Of a stretch of DNA of 64,000 nucleotides, positions 27,201-40,907 are shown piece by piece (within the stretch, counting starts at the first letter, position 1; every line of letters begins with the position of its first letter). Under the pieces are notes generated by a model, which worked only from the letters and a program-made list of their open reading frames with translations, had not been told where the DNA came from and did not search any database. Location: assembly GCA_942159475.1 (NCBI GenBank), contig OW804094.1:128512755-128576754 (forward strand), in the 5' to 3' direction. Both the position numbers and the translations under genes were made by a program. This stretch comes from Sthenelais limicola (lineage: Eukaryota > Annelida > Polychaeta > Phyllodocida > Sigalionidae).

Positions 27201-28895
27201 CCTTTGAACCCAATTTCGGAGACGCAGTCTTATCATGTCAATTGACTAGCGTTGAAAATAACCAGACCAGCGATGATCATGACATTTTGGCTGATGGGCG
27301 ATATGTCTTCAGAGGGGATGCCAAACAGCTAACCACAGCCAAGTTGCCTGTTTCCTTGAATACAGCTTCATCATCCCATATCAAGCGAGTAGTATAGTGG
27401 TAGTGGGAAGGCCCAATCCCTCCTCCCCCACCTTTCTTCAGTTAGCTACTAGAATGAACTCTTTACCCGTGGCCTTTAGCCATATTACCCACATCGTAAT
27501 GCATTTGATTGCTGCAGGAGTAGACCACTGCTAGTACTGCAACAACACAACAAAATAGCGAATCTCACTTTGTAGTAGATGCCTCACAAATCTGGGTGGT
27601 AGCGTGTGTTAATAATGGTGTCTACCTGTAGCTCCAGTACTGGGGGAGGAGGGAGGAGAGGGAGCGAGAGGTGCCCCTCAGTCCATTAACCAGTAGTCAT
27701 GCCGTGTAATTGGCGCGAGGGTCTGGCCCTGATGGGATCCTCCTCTCAACATGGCCACCATACGACAAGGCCTGCATGTCCAGCGCCTTTTGTTACCAAT
27801 TCACATCATGTCGGTTCATTGAGATCAAAGGCCACGGCCACCGTACCCGTTATCTGCATGCCTGAACCATGTTCTCTTTGACTATCAAGACTGGATGAAT
27901 GGCTGCAAAACGCGGACCAGGAGTGGGAGGACGGGGAGGTGGCGGTGGTGGTGTAGAGACCATGTCTCTTTCGCCTATAATATTAGAGGCGGAAGCCAGG
28001 ATATGGCTTCAGCTACCCTCAGTTGGCTTCCCACTTTCTCTCAGACTCCAAGGCAAGTAGTAGTACGTTCTACAATCACACTTGTCATACATGCGATCAT
28101 GCCATTTTCTATGAAGCCTTGAATTCTTTAATGATGAAAGCTGGCTGAACTGTTTTAGTCTGACACATCAATGCCAGGTAGACGTGATTACTCCTCTTCA
28201 TACTTTATTTCTCAAAACTTTGTCAAAGAAAAAGTAGCTTAGAGATTCTCTATACCATAGAGTGCAACACCATGGATCTAAATGGACTGTTCAAGGTCTT
28301 TCAAAACAAGTCATGAAATTCAACTAAATATCAAGAGGGCCTGGCCTTTTTGCAGACATCGGGAATTTCCTTTGTCACGCACTGAACTAGGAGTTGCTCA
28401 CTACTGCCAACCTCATCGTGTAAGAAACCAAAACATGGCCCCTTGTTGGATCATTCTAATTTGTCCTTTTTATCTGAGTATCAATGTAAATACACAAGGG
28501 GGGCCTTGTCAGACTTACTGACACCTCCTACTCTCTGATCGGGCAACTATTCACAGAAGCAAGTAACGCCCAACGTCAAGCACTCCCACTGGCACGATCT
28601 GAGTGCCATTAAAATGGTATTCAAGCTTCCAGGACCAAAGCCATCGCCTCCTCCCTTATCAGTCCATTTGGCGAAGGATCAACATGTCGATAACGGCCGA
28701 CATGAAATGCCCTTCCGCATCATCCCTACCCACAAGACGCGCGCTCCCCACCAGCTGTCTTTCTCCATTTCCGGTTCCGGTATTACCTTCTCTATAAGTC
28801 TAGCGAGGTAGTGCGTTCCAGTCCTATTTCCCCCACGCTTTTGCTCATATTCTTCTCCCCCTCTCAAGACTTCTCTTCGTGCCTACTGTTGCTTG

Positions 28896-28918
28896 CCCCC
28901 CCCCCCCCCCCCCCCCCC
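28896..28918 (+). repeat. poly(C), 23
   Basis: Longest homopolymer in the window; its complement on the sense (minus) strand is G23. Confidence 0.9.
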
Positions 28919-31481
28919 GCTCGCCAACTACCACAATCCAAGATTTGAGCTATCGTCGAGCAACAGGCAGCGAACAGTCCATCGAGCTACTCAAGGCCAG
29001 GTCTATCTCAGAGGGGCTCGCTTTAAAAGCCTGGTGATAACATGCAGGGTGTTTTGTTTGTAATTATAATGATACGAGGCCTTGACTCGAGATAAGCCCC
29101 TATTTACACCGGCAAATACGTCTCGTCCAAGTACCCATGTAGACATACGGATGGAGTCTAAGGGAGTCCGATGCGTGCCTCCTGAAATAGCGGGAAGGAT
29201 GCCTGACTGGAATACACCAGTGATCGAATGGGTGTTTTTAATTGGGCCTAACTTCCACCCTGGGCATAGAGCTTTGGCCTTTGCGTAGCAATTTTCTCAT
29301 GGCTCCCTGTGGACGTGCACTTGCTCCTTGAGTCAGGATCGTCTCACCTTAACTATAGTCAAGGCAATAGGATGTGGGACTGGTACGTGAAAGCTTTGTG
29401 CTTCCCCGTTCTCCGAGAAACCAGTGTGTGAGACTTGGAAGGGCACGGAGTTCATTCACTCAGTCGGATATGGTAACAAGGGAGGATCCAGCCAAAAATG
29501 GGAAGACAACTAATTAGCCTAATTGCGTTTGATAGACCGAGACTCGGTTTCTTTTATAGTGGCGCAGCGACCTTATCAAGCCGATAGCTAACACAAGCAT
29601 GGGGATCTGTGGCTTTGCAATGGTAGGAAGATCTGGGGGTTTTCCAGGGCTAAGGGGGCAGGAGCATGGATGCTTGGGGAATTGTGACTGTCAAGGGGGA
29701 GGTGGTATGGTAGATGAGGATGGCGAACAAGAAGGAGCAAAAGAAGGGGAGAGGAGGGGAGGAAATAGGACGACCGTGAGTTTTGATGAAGCTGCCTCTC
29801 CACATGTACTACCCCCATCACAACTCATCCAAGACCAGCCACACAACATCCCCCGTAGCTTATTTCTGATGTCTCATCATTTAACTTGTTCTCTGGCAGG
29901 AGATATCATCATGTCCCAACGCACCACAAAGATAATTAGCCTTCCTCACAGCTCCTTGATGCTTACATCAAAAAGTCGCAGCAGCAGCAAATAAATTTCT
30001 ACAGGAAGCTTATTATTATGTCCATCCCCAAGACACATCCGCAGAAAAAAAACAAGACCAGTCATTACAAACCTCCATTTCCATCTATCTTATAGGCCCT
30101 GAAAGATCCTTTTTCAATAGAATAATGCTCCAATACTACTCTTATTTCAATAGAATAATCAACGCTGATAAAAACCTCTCATTTCTTTTAACGAAGGACA
30201 ATTTTTATATCTTGACTATGCAGTTTATTGTTATCTCTTCCAGGACAACTGGTGCACACATTTCACTCTAATCAAGGAAGTGAGGTCTACAAATTGGGAA
30301 GTCTATTAAAAAAGATCTCAATGGCTCAATGTCAGACCACATATTAAGCACACTTTCCCATTCTTCATTGGGGTTGCCAGGAGGCTTGTGCTGTTAACAA
30401 CCCAAGCCAGAGTTTCTGCACACGAAGCACTAGGTGTGTGAGTGTGAGTGTGTGTGCAGGCAGGTAACCTAGATCCCACACCTGGACCTAATATTGACCA
30501 CCTGAGAACACATCACTACATTGACACAGTAGGCCATCCCAGCATATATACACCGAACTTCAAATCTTCCAGACGTTCCCCTTGCGCCAGCTCATGTTGA
30601 TATTGCTCTGGCAGTATCACTGTGTCAGCAGTTGAAAACAAGTGTATGGGGCAACTATTAGACTCCGGGCCAGAGAGAAAATGTGTGCACTGGTCGAAGC
30701 TTGAGTGGACCAAGCCATGGCAACCCCCAAGTTCAGTATCCATGCCATATGTCAAGCCTGGGCCTGTGTGTTTTCACAAGGCACTCTGTGGGCTACTGTT
30801 ATGAAAGGCAACATTGTTACAAGCAGAGCTGCACACAACCAACCCTTCAAGTATAAACCCAACTTCCCTCTCTCTCGCTCTCTCTGTTCCACTCTCCAAC
30901 TTCATACAAATCCAAGAAGCACTTTCAGTATATAGTCCATGGGCCCCAGCCATAGGACTTATCAAGCGCAGACATTCGAGGTTTTATATTACTAGAGAAC
31001 CTCCCATGGGTAATATCTTTATTGTTCCAATGCATATTAAAAGAAAGCACGCCTTTATATCGGCGCTATGAATATGTAACAGGCCGGAGGGGAAACTAAT
31101 ATCTGAGATTAGCAATAGAATGTATGGGCAATACACAGCCAACGCTAAGATATGGAATTGAATTTAAGACGGGAGGCGCCCCCTTATTGCCCTCATTTTA
31201 CAACTTAATTCATCTAAGGTTATGTTAAATTATTTTGCTCTTTTATCCGCAAGAGATTTAAGAGAAAGGAACCTCGCATTACACTAGCTAACATAATTAG
31301 TGCTAAAAAGAAAGGCGCGCTTAAATAACAACACAAATAGGAACCACCACAAAAGTACCACATATTCATAGGTTTCCTTACAAGTTTACACCGAACATAA
31401 AAAAGATTGGATGGTTGGGTATCAAGAATAGTTACAAGATAGAGATAGCAAAAGGAGAGGTAAGAAAAGACTAAGTTTTAC

Positions 31482-31586
31482 CTTCTTGGCGTCATTATTC
31501 GTGTCTATAGTCTGGTTCTGTGTAGGACTCATGCCGGCACCGTTTGTCACCATAGGGGAGTGAGAGAGTAACTCGTCGGAACCACG
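31482..31586 (-). CDS. PTBP1: PTBP family exon: N-terminal RGSDEL segment
   Basis: Internal coding exon of 105 bp (35 codons), reading RGSDELLSHSPMVTNGAGMS and ending NNDAKK. The RGSDELL start is a hallmark of PTBP N-termini (human KRGSDELF/KRGSDELL), and vertebrate genes also have an exon boundary just before this arginine. The minus-strand acceptor is a long C/T tract ending TTCTACAG; the donor is AAG|GTAAAA. Both ends are phase 0, so skipping it keeps the frame with the RRM1 exon at 17996-18142. In the family this segment joins two basic clusters of a bipartite nuclear-localisation signal. Here the halves are K/R at the upstream junction and KK|VK at the downstream junction. The intron to the RRM1 exon is 13.3 kb. 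Confidence 0.92.
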
Positions 31587-34500
31587 CTGTAGAAGGAAAA
31601 GAAAAAGAGCATTCCAGTTAGTTGACTATACACCAGGCACACTTGGGGGATTTTGTGGATTGAGATAAGGGTATACGTGTACAACGTCTAACTGATCATG
31701 ATAAGATCGAGGTAGTACTAGTAGTAAACGTGAGATGAGTATATTCAGAATTTTTACACAAATTAGCCCAGCCAAAAAGAGTAGAGGAAAGTACCACATC
31801 TGTAATACAAGTTGCTTTAAAAAATAGGCTAACACCCTTGTAATCCAGAGGTATATATGTGCAAAAATGAATAAAATGATTGAACATAACTTAAATGGTG
31901 GTGTGATATGTATACATAATAGAGAGCGTGCAAAAGAGATTATGTAATATATAAATATAAATGCCATAGCAAAAATTGGACTGAACATTGGATTGAATAT
32001 CCAGGAGGGGTTGGTGGTGGCGGTGCTTGCCTCGTAGAAGGGACTGTCTGAGCTGTTAACACAACAAGAAGAGCAACTCCTTTATGTACAGTCCAGTTGC
32101 CCTTCTACCATGACAAAAACATTTCAAGACAGCACTGGACAGTCCCATCTACCAATACACCAAAAGCAACAAAGAAAAGGTAGAGGAGGAGCCGGCGGAC
32201 CACGGTGACCAAAGCCTCTATTCTCTGCCGCCCTCATGTCAAGTATTTGACTTCGCAGCGACTGAGTTCAACAGAGCCTCTGGCGAAGCAAGAGACATGC
32301 AGGTCAGAAGCTCTAGCCCGAGGGCAGTTTTGCCACACTCGACTAGTCAGTTACTTACGCAAGTCAGTAGTACAAACAAAATTGAACAGAAGCTATGGCG
32401 AAGTAAAAGCTTAGAGTGTATACACTTAGATTAGAAGAGAAAAAAAAGTAAGTAATAAGTAACGCTAGCGAACAAGTGTACACGCGTGTGTAGGGAAATG
32501 TAAAATAAACAAAATGGGAGCTAACTTAACGAACACGAGTGTTTTTCTTCCCATTGCCCATGGATGGATTACAATCCAAAGCACACACAACCGAAGTAGT
32601 TTTCTTTTACTGTTTCATCCTTTAGTTTCACACATGAAAACATAAGTGGTTTACATAGGTAATAAACAAAACCTGTACGTTTATCCCCATTACATAAAAG
32701 TGAAGTCATGAAGTCTAATCCAGGTTATGAGGTGAGTTCAGATAATAAGGTTAGGCTGGAGTTTTGGATCAAAGTAATAGGGCACAAGTGTTGCTATGGA
32801 AGATCCCAGTATGGGGTGAGTGGGTGCAGCTTTAGCTTGGCCCACCCCTTCAGCTGCCCTTCACTCTCTCCATCCCTTCTCTCTGCTCTCTCTCTCTAGA
32901 GCTCAACAGAAACCAGAGTTTATTATAACAGTCTTGGGGTGAGGTGGGGGCCAGCATGTTTACCCGTACAGACGCTGTGTGACTCTGAATGCACCCGGGG
33001 GCCATGGACCCCTTGAAAAAGCAAGCGGAGACAGGGAAGAAGGGTATATTATAGGGGGAATGGGAGAAGAGACATGGGAGGGCTGGTGGGAGAGCAAAGT
33101 TTCATCTACACAACTGGAGTCCATGTGGACATCTAACATTGACTGATGTGTGAATGACACCCTTGAAATCACCGCCTCCCCCCTTTTCCCCTTCTATAAC
33201 CCCCAATGGCTCCCATTCACCTCAGCAACAGTTTTTGTGTTGAGGACCAAGTCCCACCAGCGTGCCTTCACAAGAAGTGGATCCAAAGGCAAAGATAGGG
33301 TTTCACACAGTGCTAGGCAAGGGTACCGTCGGGGGTTTTTGGCCCTGGGACCTTGGAATTGCTAACCACCTCAGAGAACCACTCAGCGTTTTTCTGGCCA
33401 ATTTCTGACAGTGATATCTACTGTGGGAAGCTCAGACACCAGCAACTAGCCGCGCCACTTCACCAATCCACAACACAAATGACATTGGCAGCGTACCAGG
33501 CAAGGCAGCAAAAAAGGAGCACCCACCGGGCCCGCTCCCAAATTCCCTTATCTAAATGGGCTTTGTAATATTGATGGGCTTCCATAGTAGGCACTGCCTG
33601 CTAAGCCAACGCCTGGTTTTCCTTGGGTCCATCACATATAAACACCACACCCTTTCAGATGTGCTCTCTGGGTCGCTCCTCGGAGACGGCAAGCATTGCC
33701 TTGTCAATGGCTGGACTTGGGTGCTGTAGTAATAATGGCTCGTTTAGTACCACCCACAAGCTCCCCAACCTTCTTCCACCACCAAGAAGCAAATCAATGT
33801 CTCCCCTTGTACAGAAGATTCCTAGGCGGCGGTACACAAGTAAATAGTAAATTGGTTACATCTTGCAGCATAAGAGCATAAGTGGTCTAATTTTACTCCT
33901 GAGGTTACTACACTCGCTTAGCAATACCAGAGAGCAAGTGGGGAGCTGCTCGATGCTGGCCAAAACCAAATAAGGCCACCGGTTGGACTGGACGCTACTG
34001 GCCAGGAGCTGCGTTGGTGAGTGGTGAATGGACATGATATCGAGTCCCAGTTGGTGGTACACGATGTATATACAAGGGCCGGGAGACTAGCTGGCACCAG
34101 AGATCACCGTTAGTAGACCAGTACATCTCAGAGAGGGCAGTGAGCGCTCGGGCTGCCCTGTGGGGTAATCTAGCCTGCTGCTCCTTATGTAATATTTACA
34201 CACTGAAGGGTCAATATCTCACGCACTTTCAACAATGAGCGCCCTGCACCTGGATTGAATATCTTCTCCCCTGTTGTGCAAGATCATTCCATTTATTAAC
34301 CTCCTAAGGCCAAACCATTGAGTCTTGTGGAGAAGGGAGTGGAAGTGAACAGCGAGGGACCAGGGAAGAAGAGCAGGACTTGGAAGTTCATATTTTTAAA
34401 ACAACGATCTCAATTTTCTGAGGCACATGTTAAAACTGTTTTTATACTCTCCATGGCTGGTACCCGCCTCCCATGTCATGTATACAGGGGTCACATGACT

Positions 34501-37500
34501 GGACACGTGGCATGTCACACATGACGTCATGCAGTCACCTGTCTTTTTCACCTCTGATGCCGCTTACATTCCGCTTCAACAATGCCAACTCAAAACATGT
34601 CTATTTCCACTAGGAAGGCACTTTTTCTTCCAGAGACGGAAGCCCTAAGCTAAAACAGTCCCATCCAGTCCATCAACTCACCGTAATTATTTATGACAAC
34701 GCCTACTTTTCACTTCCATCCATTCCGGGAATTATCCCAGTGAAATGATGGAATAAGTCACTTTGTAAACGCATTAAAACAGAACAATTTGATAACATGG
34801 AAATTGTCAATTTTAAGCTAAAAGCTATAGTGAGAACTGCAAACATATGAACTCTCATAACAAATGTGTGTTATATCATGTCTTTAAAGCAATCATCAAT
34901 ACAACGACATCATGGAAATTAGTACTATTAGTCCATTACGAAATCTATCTATGTCCTCGTCCCAATAGACTTGAGTGACCACGCCCTATACCATGTACAA
35001 TGCGGAATCACCTAGCCTATTCGCACCTGTCAAATTATGTCCTCAAAGTCGCATGAAACTCAACTGCTATATTCTAGTCATTTGGAAGTGTCCCTAATAC
35101 TGCAGAGGCTCTACTGGCTCTACACTCATCTCACAACCAGACAGGACTTGCTTTATTGACGATGTATTAAACCATCATCTATACATCGTGGCAAACGCCT
35201 TCAGATTATTAGACGCTGTTTAGATTCAGAACTACCAGATAAAGGCCAGTTCATTGCATGTTGTTGCATAAATCACTTGAAAGCGCTCAATATTCTGATA
35301 AGGCTGAATTTCCCAGAGGTACATAGGAATCTCTGATGCCTCCAAATGGCCCCGGGACACGCGGCGTGAGCACGCATGTCAAGTTGACATGAGTGGCCAT
35401 GACTTGGGGGAGGGGGGAGGGGGACTGGAATAGGGGAGGGGGAATGCCAAAGAGAAAAGGAGTACGGTATGTTCTGGGTTAAAAGTAAGTTTGAGGGGCG
35501 GGGGGCTGTCTTCAGAAGTCAAAAGGGTGGGGACTGGAGAGCATTTGCTGTCTCGAGGAACAAGTTCATTCTGAAGGAGCGCCCAGGTCAACACCTAGTG
35601 AACCTTTTCCGCGTGTAAAATAAACATCTCCAACCATTTGTGATCACTTAACCCCGAGCACACCCTTCCTCACCCCCATGAAGACGTTAATTCTTAATGT
35701 TCACCGACCCCTTTAACCAACATATATATGTGCAGGGCCATTTCGGTGAAATAAAAAAGCTGTTCCTTCAGTCGCAAAGCACCTGCTGTACAGTGTACAG
35801 TCGTAGCTCTGGATAAATAGCTCTTGGTGGATGGTAAATGGAAAGCTAACTTTGAATTCGGGCCTCAGAGCTTGGGCATGAAACTTGTCTAAAAGCCAGT
35901 TTCACAGTGATAGGCGAGGCTCAAGATCACCAGAGGAAATTACCAAGGTATAGAAGACTAGGCAGCTTGGGTCCGGGTCGGGAGTTTGATATTGTGTACA
36001 TAGTGTAGCATACATTTACTGGGTAGCACCAGTGGCACTGGAGAACTCAACAAGCTGGCAGCATGAGCAGACATGCCGGCCGAAACGACGGGAAATTGGT
36101 AGCGATTATGTCAAACATTAATGGAACCGTGCCTCAGTAATTGCTTGGAATCTGTGGCAGACTTCCGACAAAGGCCACATCAGACAATTGGCACAGTGGG
36201 CGTCCCTCGATCAGATGGTGTGGCTGGGCTAACAACACACAGGAGGAGAGGAGAAGAGAGGCTATTGTGCTGGTGGTAGGAGTGTTCGAGGTGGCTACCT
36301 ACACACCGTTTTCCTCAACCACACAATACCCCTCCGCCCCACCACCTCCCCCTTTGCCACCAACCAGACTACAACTGCCCAAGATTACGGGAGAAGCAAA
36401 AAAAGTGATCTTACATTGGCTTGCCTCAGAAAGAGATTGAGAGAGAGCAAATCCTCAAGGGAATAAAATGGCTTGTTAAAATATCTTAGGCGGTTCATTT
36501 TATAAGCGAGTTCGGAGGATGAACAACCAGTGAGGGTACCACAGCAGCCGTACCTTCACTCAGAAGGGTTGCACGTTTCCGAATAAATAAAACTTTTAAA
36601 TGCCTCCTCCCCTTAGAGTCTGGTATGTAATGCTTAGGACAAGGTTCTTTCAAGAACATGTGAATATTAATATCTTACCCTTGGAAAAAAGAAGGCACAG
36701 AGTATTTTTCTTCGCTGTAAAAATAAATCTTACTGCAGAATTTTGAAGTGATTGTAATGACAACACTCACTCACTGATTCTGGGGAACAATCTGGTGACA
36801 ATGATTCTACAGCAAATACACTAACAAAATGTCTTAAAACGAAGAGAAATCTGTATAGGCAAATGGTGATTTTACAACTCTATTTCTGCAGAGGGAGAGA
36901 GGTCTACCAGGACCCTTTTTGTACATCCAGAATCAAACACTCCGACACCATTTGAGACTGTAATCCCAGTGGATTTTGGCGAATCAAGAATGACAATAGA
37001 TAGAGAGCACAGGTATTGGTGGTAACAGGCAGTCAGCAGCCGTGTTTCCATTATGTAAAGTGCTTCTCCGAGTGGGCTTCACCGCTTGGCTCCATCAACA
37101 CAGAAGCCCTCTACTCCCCTCACATGCAATGTACCTGTATGCACACACATGTGTGTGGGTATGGTAGGAGACATACAACATACAGGGAACCAGCCATAAC
37201 TTAAGGAAGCTAGGTCACATGGGTGTGGTTTCCTAGGCAGATGAACGCTACTAATTGACAATATATATTGTAACTTGAAGGGAAAGGAGTACATCAATGA
37301 TGAATATATGCAGTGACGTACCTATTATGGAGAAAAAAATACAATAAATACACTCAGATAGAGTCACATTCGGACGACCAAACCAACATTCTTGTTCTTT
37401 CCTTCCATCGACAATGAATCACTTTTTCTAATGCATTTTTGTTCTAGATTCACAATAATTTTATGTAGAATAAAAAAGGCAATGAGTGAAGTTAATACCT

Positions 37501-38939
37501 AAAATTCATCACCCAAAGAGCGGGTTTTATCAACTCAGGAATCTGGCAACCGCGAGCGCCAGTTCCTTTCAGATATGCACGATTGTATAATCTACAGGGA
37601 AAAGGTGTCTAGCCACAGGAATTCATCACTAAGCAAGTTAGAAATGAGCTCTTACAGGAGCATTTCCCTCTGGGAAATAACTTGGCGCGCGGATCACTGA
37701 GAATAATGACAAAATCCATTAGGGACTTAACACTTCAGTGATAAAATAAGCTGTATGAATACATGCAATCAGCTTACATAATCCTTCCACTATTTAGAGT
37801 AACCTATTAATACAAGCTGACACTTGTGACATACAGCAACCACTAGCTCGCGCATCTTTTCGGATAACACGTGACATAAGCTATGACAGGTTGATACTTA
37901 AAGACAAAGCATAACAACTACTTCTGTCAGCCTATAATCAGCATCATCATCGTCACTACCACAGCCGCCTCCTCCTCCACTAACACACACATTTAAGTGA
38001 GAATCAGATGATCTCATTTCTCAGATGAGGTGAATTTTTTCTTTGTGTGTCATGTTCCCATATTCTGGCACAATGTTGTCATACAATGACGAGGCGTTTT
38101 GCCGCTAGAATATCAAAACAGTGTTCTCTTGCCAGGTAGATGATCTTTGGCCAAACCACCACTTGTCCAGAAACCGAGGGAGGGAGAGTGTGAGAGGCCT
38201 GTGTATGCCTTATGTGTACCTGATGGCCTAAAAACACAAGCTAGGTGCCGGAATTTACATATATCTGCTTGGGGCAAATAGCAGAAGGTCGAGGTGTATA
38301 TCTGCTTATACTCTCAGGGCTGTATGTGCTATGACAGTCAGACCCATGTGTGTACGTACATGTAATCCTGTAGCTGGCTTGGCTTTTGTGTACACTGGTG
38401 ATTCTGCATAAATATCTGGGTGAGCCCCCACTCACTCTTGCCACTCCTTAGCCCAAAAATGAGTGGGCTTCACCAAAAGGATGTTCCTTCACAATGGCAT
38501 CATTTTCTATCTGTCCCTGATCTTCGCTATTCACTCCTATAGCACTGTGTTAGGAGGAGGAGGGGGAGGAAGAGGAGGAACAGGACAAGTAGGAGTGGGA
38601 ACGAACCAGAGAGTGATCGTAGTAATATAGACACACAGCCCTATTCCTCTTCCAGTGCGACATATCCTCCAGGGTGCCATCTCTATGTTCACCCCGGAGA
38701 ATCTTCCCCCATCCCTGACCCTGGGATATTGGGCAGGACTGGCGCCTGGCGGCTGGCAAGCCTAGGGGGGAGAGATGATATGCATCCCCAGTGGTTGAGC
38801 CCTAAATAATACTGCATCGCTCCCGATAATCAATACAGTGCCAATACCAGCCCCGGGACGCCTGTATAGGCCACCAGTCTTATCATATATAGACCGGCAG
38901 TGTATTGTAATCTGTGAACGTGGTGCCCATGATACTTAC
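31587..38939. other. noncoding, intronic for all upstream first exons
   Basis: Begins with the C/T-rich acceptor of the RGSDEL exon. An AT-rich patch lies at about 31680-31990. A minus-strand TTGC|GTAAGTAA donor-like site sits at 32353-32358 without a linked ATG, and a CRE TGACGTCA at 34522-34529. Nothing else recognised. Confidence 0.5.
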
Positions 38940-38945
38940 CTTCAT
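38940..38945 (-). CDS. weak candidate first exon of PTBP (MK), very strong donor
   Basis: AAG|GTAAGTAT on the minus strand is one of the best donor matches in the window. The two codons before it are ATG AAG, so joining to the RGSDEL exon would give MK|RGSDELL in phase 0. Against this, the ATG context is poor (T at -3), and an ATG 27 bp upstream (38970-38972) opens a different frame through the junction. It may equally be a noncoding 5' exon or a donor that is not used. Confidence 0.25.
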
Positions 38946-39154
38946 TCAGCTGCTTTTGTAGGCAAGGATTGCACATGAAGGACTTGGATTTAATGAGGGG
39001 AGACAACTCTCCAACTTATTCAACACCACGTGTCAAAAATAGTGTAAATCGCGGTAGAGGAGGATAACCCTGCTTGGTAGACCGACTGTCAAACTGGCGT
39101 TTGTTGGTACGGATGTCTATATAGTATAGATCCAGACTCGGGGCATTTCTGACT

Positions 39155-39175
39155 ATGACTGACTGACTGACTGAC
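39155..39175 (+). repeat. (TGAC)n microsatellite
   Basis: Tetranucleotide repeat directly before a minus-strand GAG|GTGAGT donor-like site (39177-39182). Confidence 0.85.
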
Positions 39176-39288
39176 ACTCACCTCCTCTTCTCCTACAACT
39201 CCTACACACTCACACACGAGCTCTCTCCCCCACTCTCACTCACAGCTCTTCCTATCATAATCCCCCATAGCTACAGAAGTGGTGCCGG

Positions 39289-39316
39289 GTGGTGGTATTG
39301 GTGGTGGTGGTGGTGG
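39289..39316 (+). repeat. (GGT)n microsatellite
   Basis: Interrupted trinucleotide repeat; a further G-rich tract follows at 39400-39422. Confidence 0.85.
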
Positions 39317-39399
39317 CTTGAGGTGCCTGCCATGGTGGTTTGGTGGTGATTCTGCCTCTCTTATGTCAGAACCAAACAACCATAGCTTAGAGATGGTTT

Positions 39400-39422
39400 G
39401 GGGGTAGGGACGGGGGTGGGGG
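39400..39422 (+). repeat. G-quadruplex motif
   Basis: G5-TA-G3-AC-G5-T-G5 arrangement, a canonical four-run motif with loops of one or two bases. Confidence 0.8.
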
Positions 39423-40884
39423 ACTTGTATGTCGAGCCAGATCACCAGCTACCACCGCTTGGAGATGGACAGAGAATAAAAATACTTGGCTGCCCCTAAT
39501 CGGACCATTTTTCCTGTCCCCAAGTTCATGCAATGCCATCATCATAGTGGCTCGTGTAATTGTGAAAGCTATTACGACTCAATATATGGAAAAAGACCAG
39601 TGGGCCCAGTGCAACCATCAAGCCAGCGATTACTCCACGTTCGGCATGGAGCAACGACCTCATACCATCCACTTACTTCAGCACTTTTCTTCCCCTTAGC
39701 CCTTTCACTCCCCTCCAGTCTATGACCTCCTCTATCTCAATATTTCAAACCAAAAACCTCTGGGAGAAACAGAGGCGGACACAGGCCAAGCGTATACTTT
39801 AAACAAGGAAAAAAAGCTTCCGCTTAGCTTCCCCTCAAGCTTCCTGACTTGTATTATTTGAGCTTACTTCAAAAGGGGAAGATGATGTCATTATGTACAT
39901 ATATTGCATGTAAATATACACATCCTCGACATGGATTGCACGACCTAGCACCGAATCACTTTCACGTGGTTTCCAAGCATTAGATCCCCCACTTATACTA
40001 GTTATAGTATATACAATATTCATTCCATTCCCGTTGTCTAGTAAACTACTGGAACATGGTTGTTTCACCTCCAATACAAGAGGTTCTTAGTAGCGTTATT
40101 TTGCCACGCGCGAGTGTGAATGTATCGGGCCATTACAGTCACGCATGAACTAGTTGTTAAATGGATAATGATGGACGTCGCATGCCTGTCCATCCGGGTT
40201 CAGTGATGGACAATTATTTAGGCCCGCATCATGGCCCCTTTCAACACAAGCTAATTATATTCCTCAGCTATAAATTCTATATCAAACAACATCTGGACCC
40301 GACGTTGCTGGCCATTCCAAGCAAACAATGCACAAATGCGTAACAAGCCTCATGGTTGATGGTAAAGAGAGATGGCTGTCCCCATTTTCTCTGGCATAAG
40401 TAAATACAAGCGACCGAGTGCAAACACCAGGATGACCTAGCCTATCAGATATTAAACATGGCAAGGCGTACATCCATAGCATGTCACCATTTATCCTGGG
40501 AAAGAAAACCCGCGAGTCATACATTTCCAGCCTAAAAATTGATGTCTATATTCAAGACCTCTTCTCTACATATTTTTCTAACTAGCAACATTTATTTTAG
40601 CAGCAAGTATATATTATGTTCTTGTATCGATTCTTAGTAGGGTAGAGTACACGTACAGTCACGTCTACATAATATAGTCATGAAAAGGAATGTAAAATGA
40701 ATAGTAAAAGCTGAAGGCCAAGCATTTATGACCACCGATCGATATATACAATATTTAAGGCAATGTGATCATGTAAAGCCGACTGCAGTATTCACCCTGT
40801 TGATCATGCTCAATGAGCCTAGAAAAGAGAACAGCTATCAAGGCTTATTTCGCAAACCCAGTAATGCCTGCTGCATTCATTGGC

Positions 40885-40907
40885 GGGGGTGGGGTGGGGT
40901 GGGGTGG
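40885..40907 (+). repeat. (GGGGT)n G-quadruplex motif
   Basis: Four runs of 4-5 G separated by single T, ending in GG. Confidence 0.85.

Larger units (their letters stand above)
18143..31481 (-). other. 13.3-kb intron between the RGSDEL and RRM1 exons
   Basis: Bounded by AAG|GTAAAA (donor) and a T-rich TTTACAG (acceptor). Contains the G-rich tract at 18387-18418, a CRE TGACGTCA at 24232-24239 overlapping the candidate exon at 24151-24240, and poly(C) at 28896-28918. A CTCF-like core lies at 31175-31184 (minus). No other gene was recognised on either strand. Confidence 0.85.

Noticed and set aside
31626..31988. 120-codon hydrophobic minus-strand frame just upstream of the RGSDEL exon
   Set aside because: The hydrophobicity comes from AT-rich sequence. 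It stops before the exon's pyrimidine tract and is not continuous with the exon.
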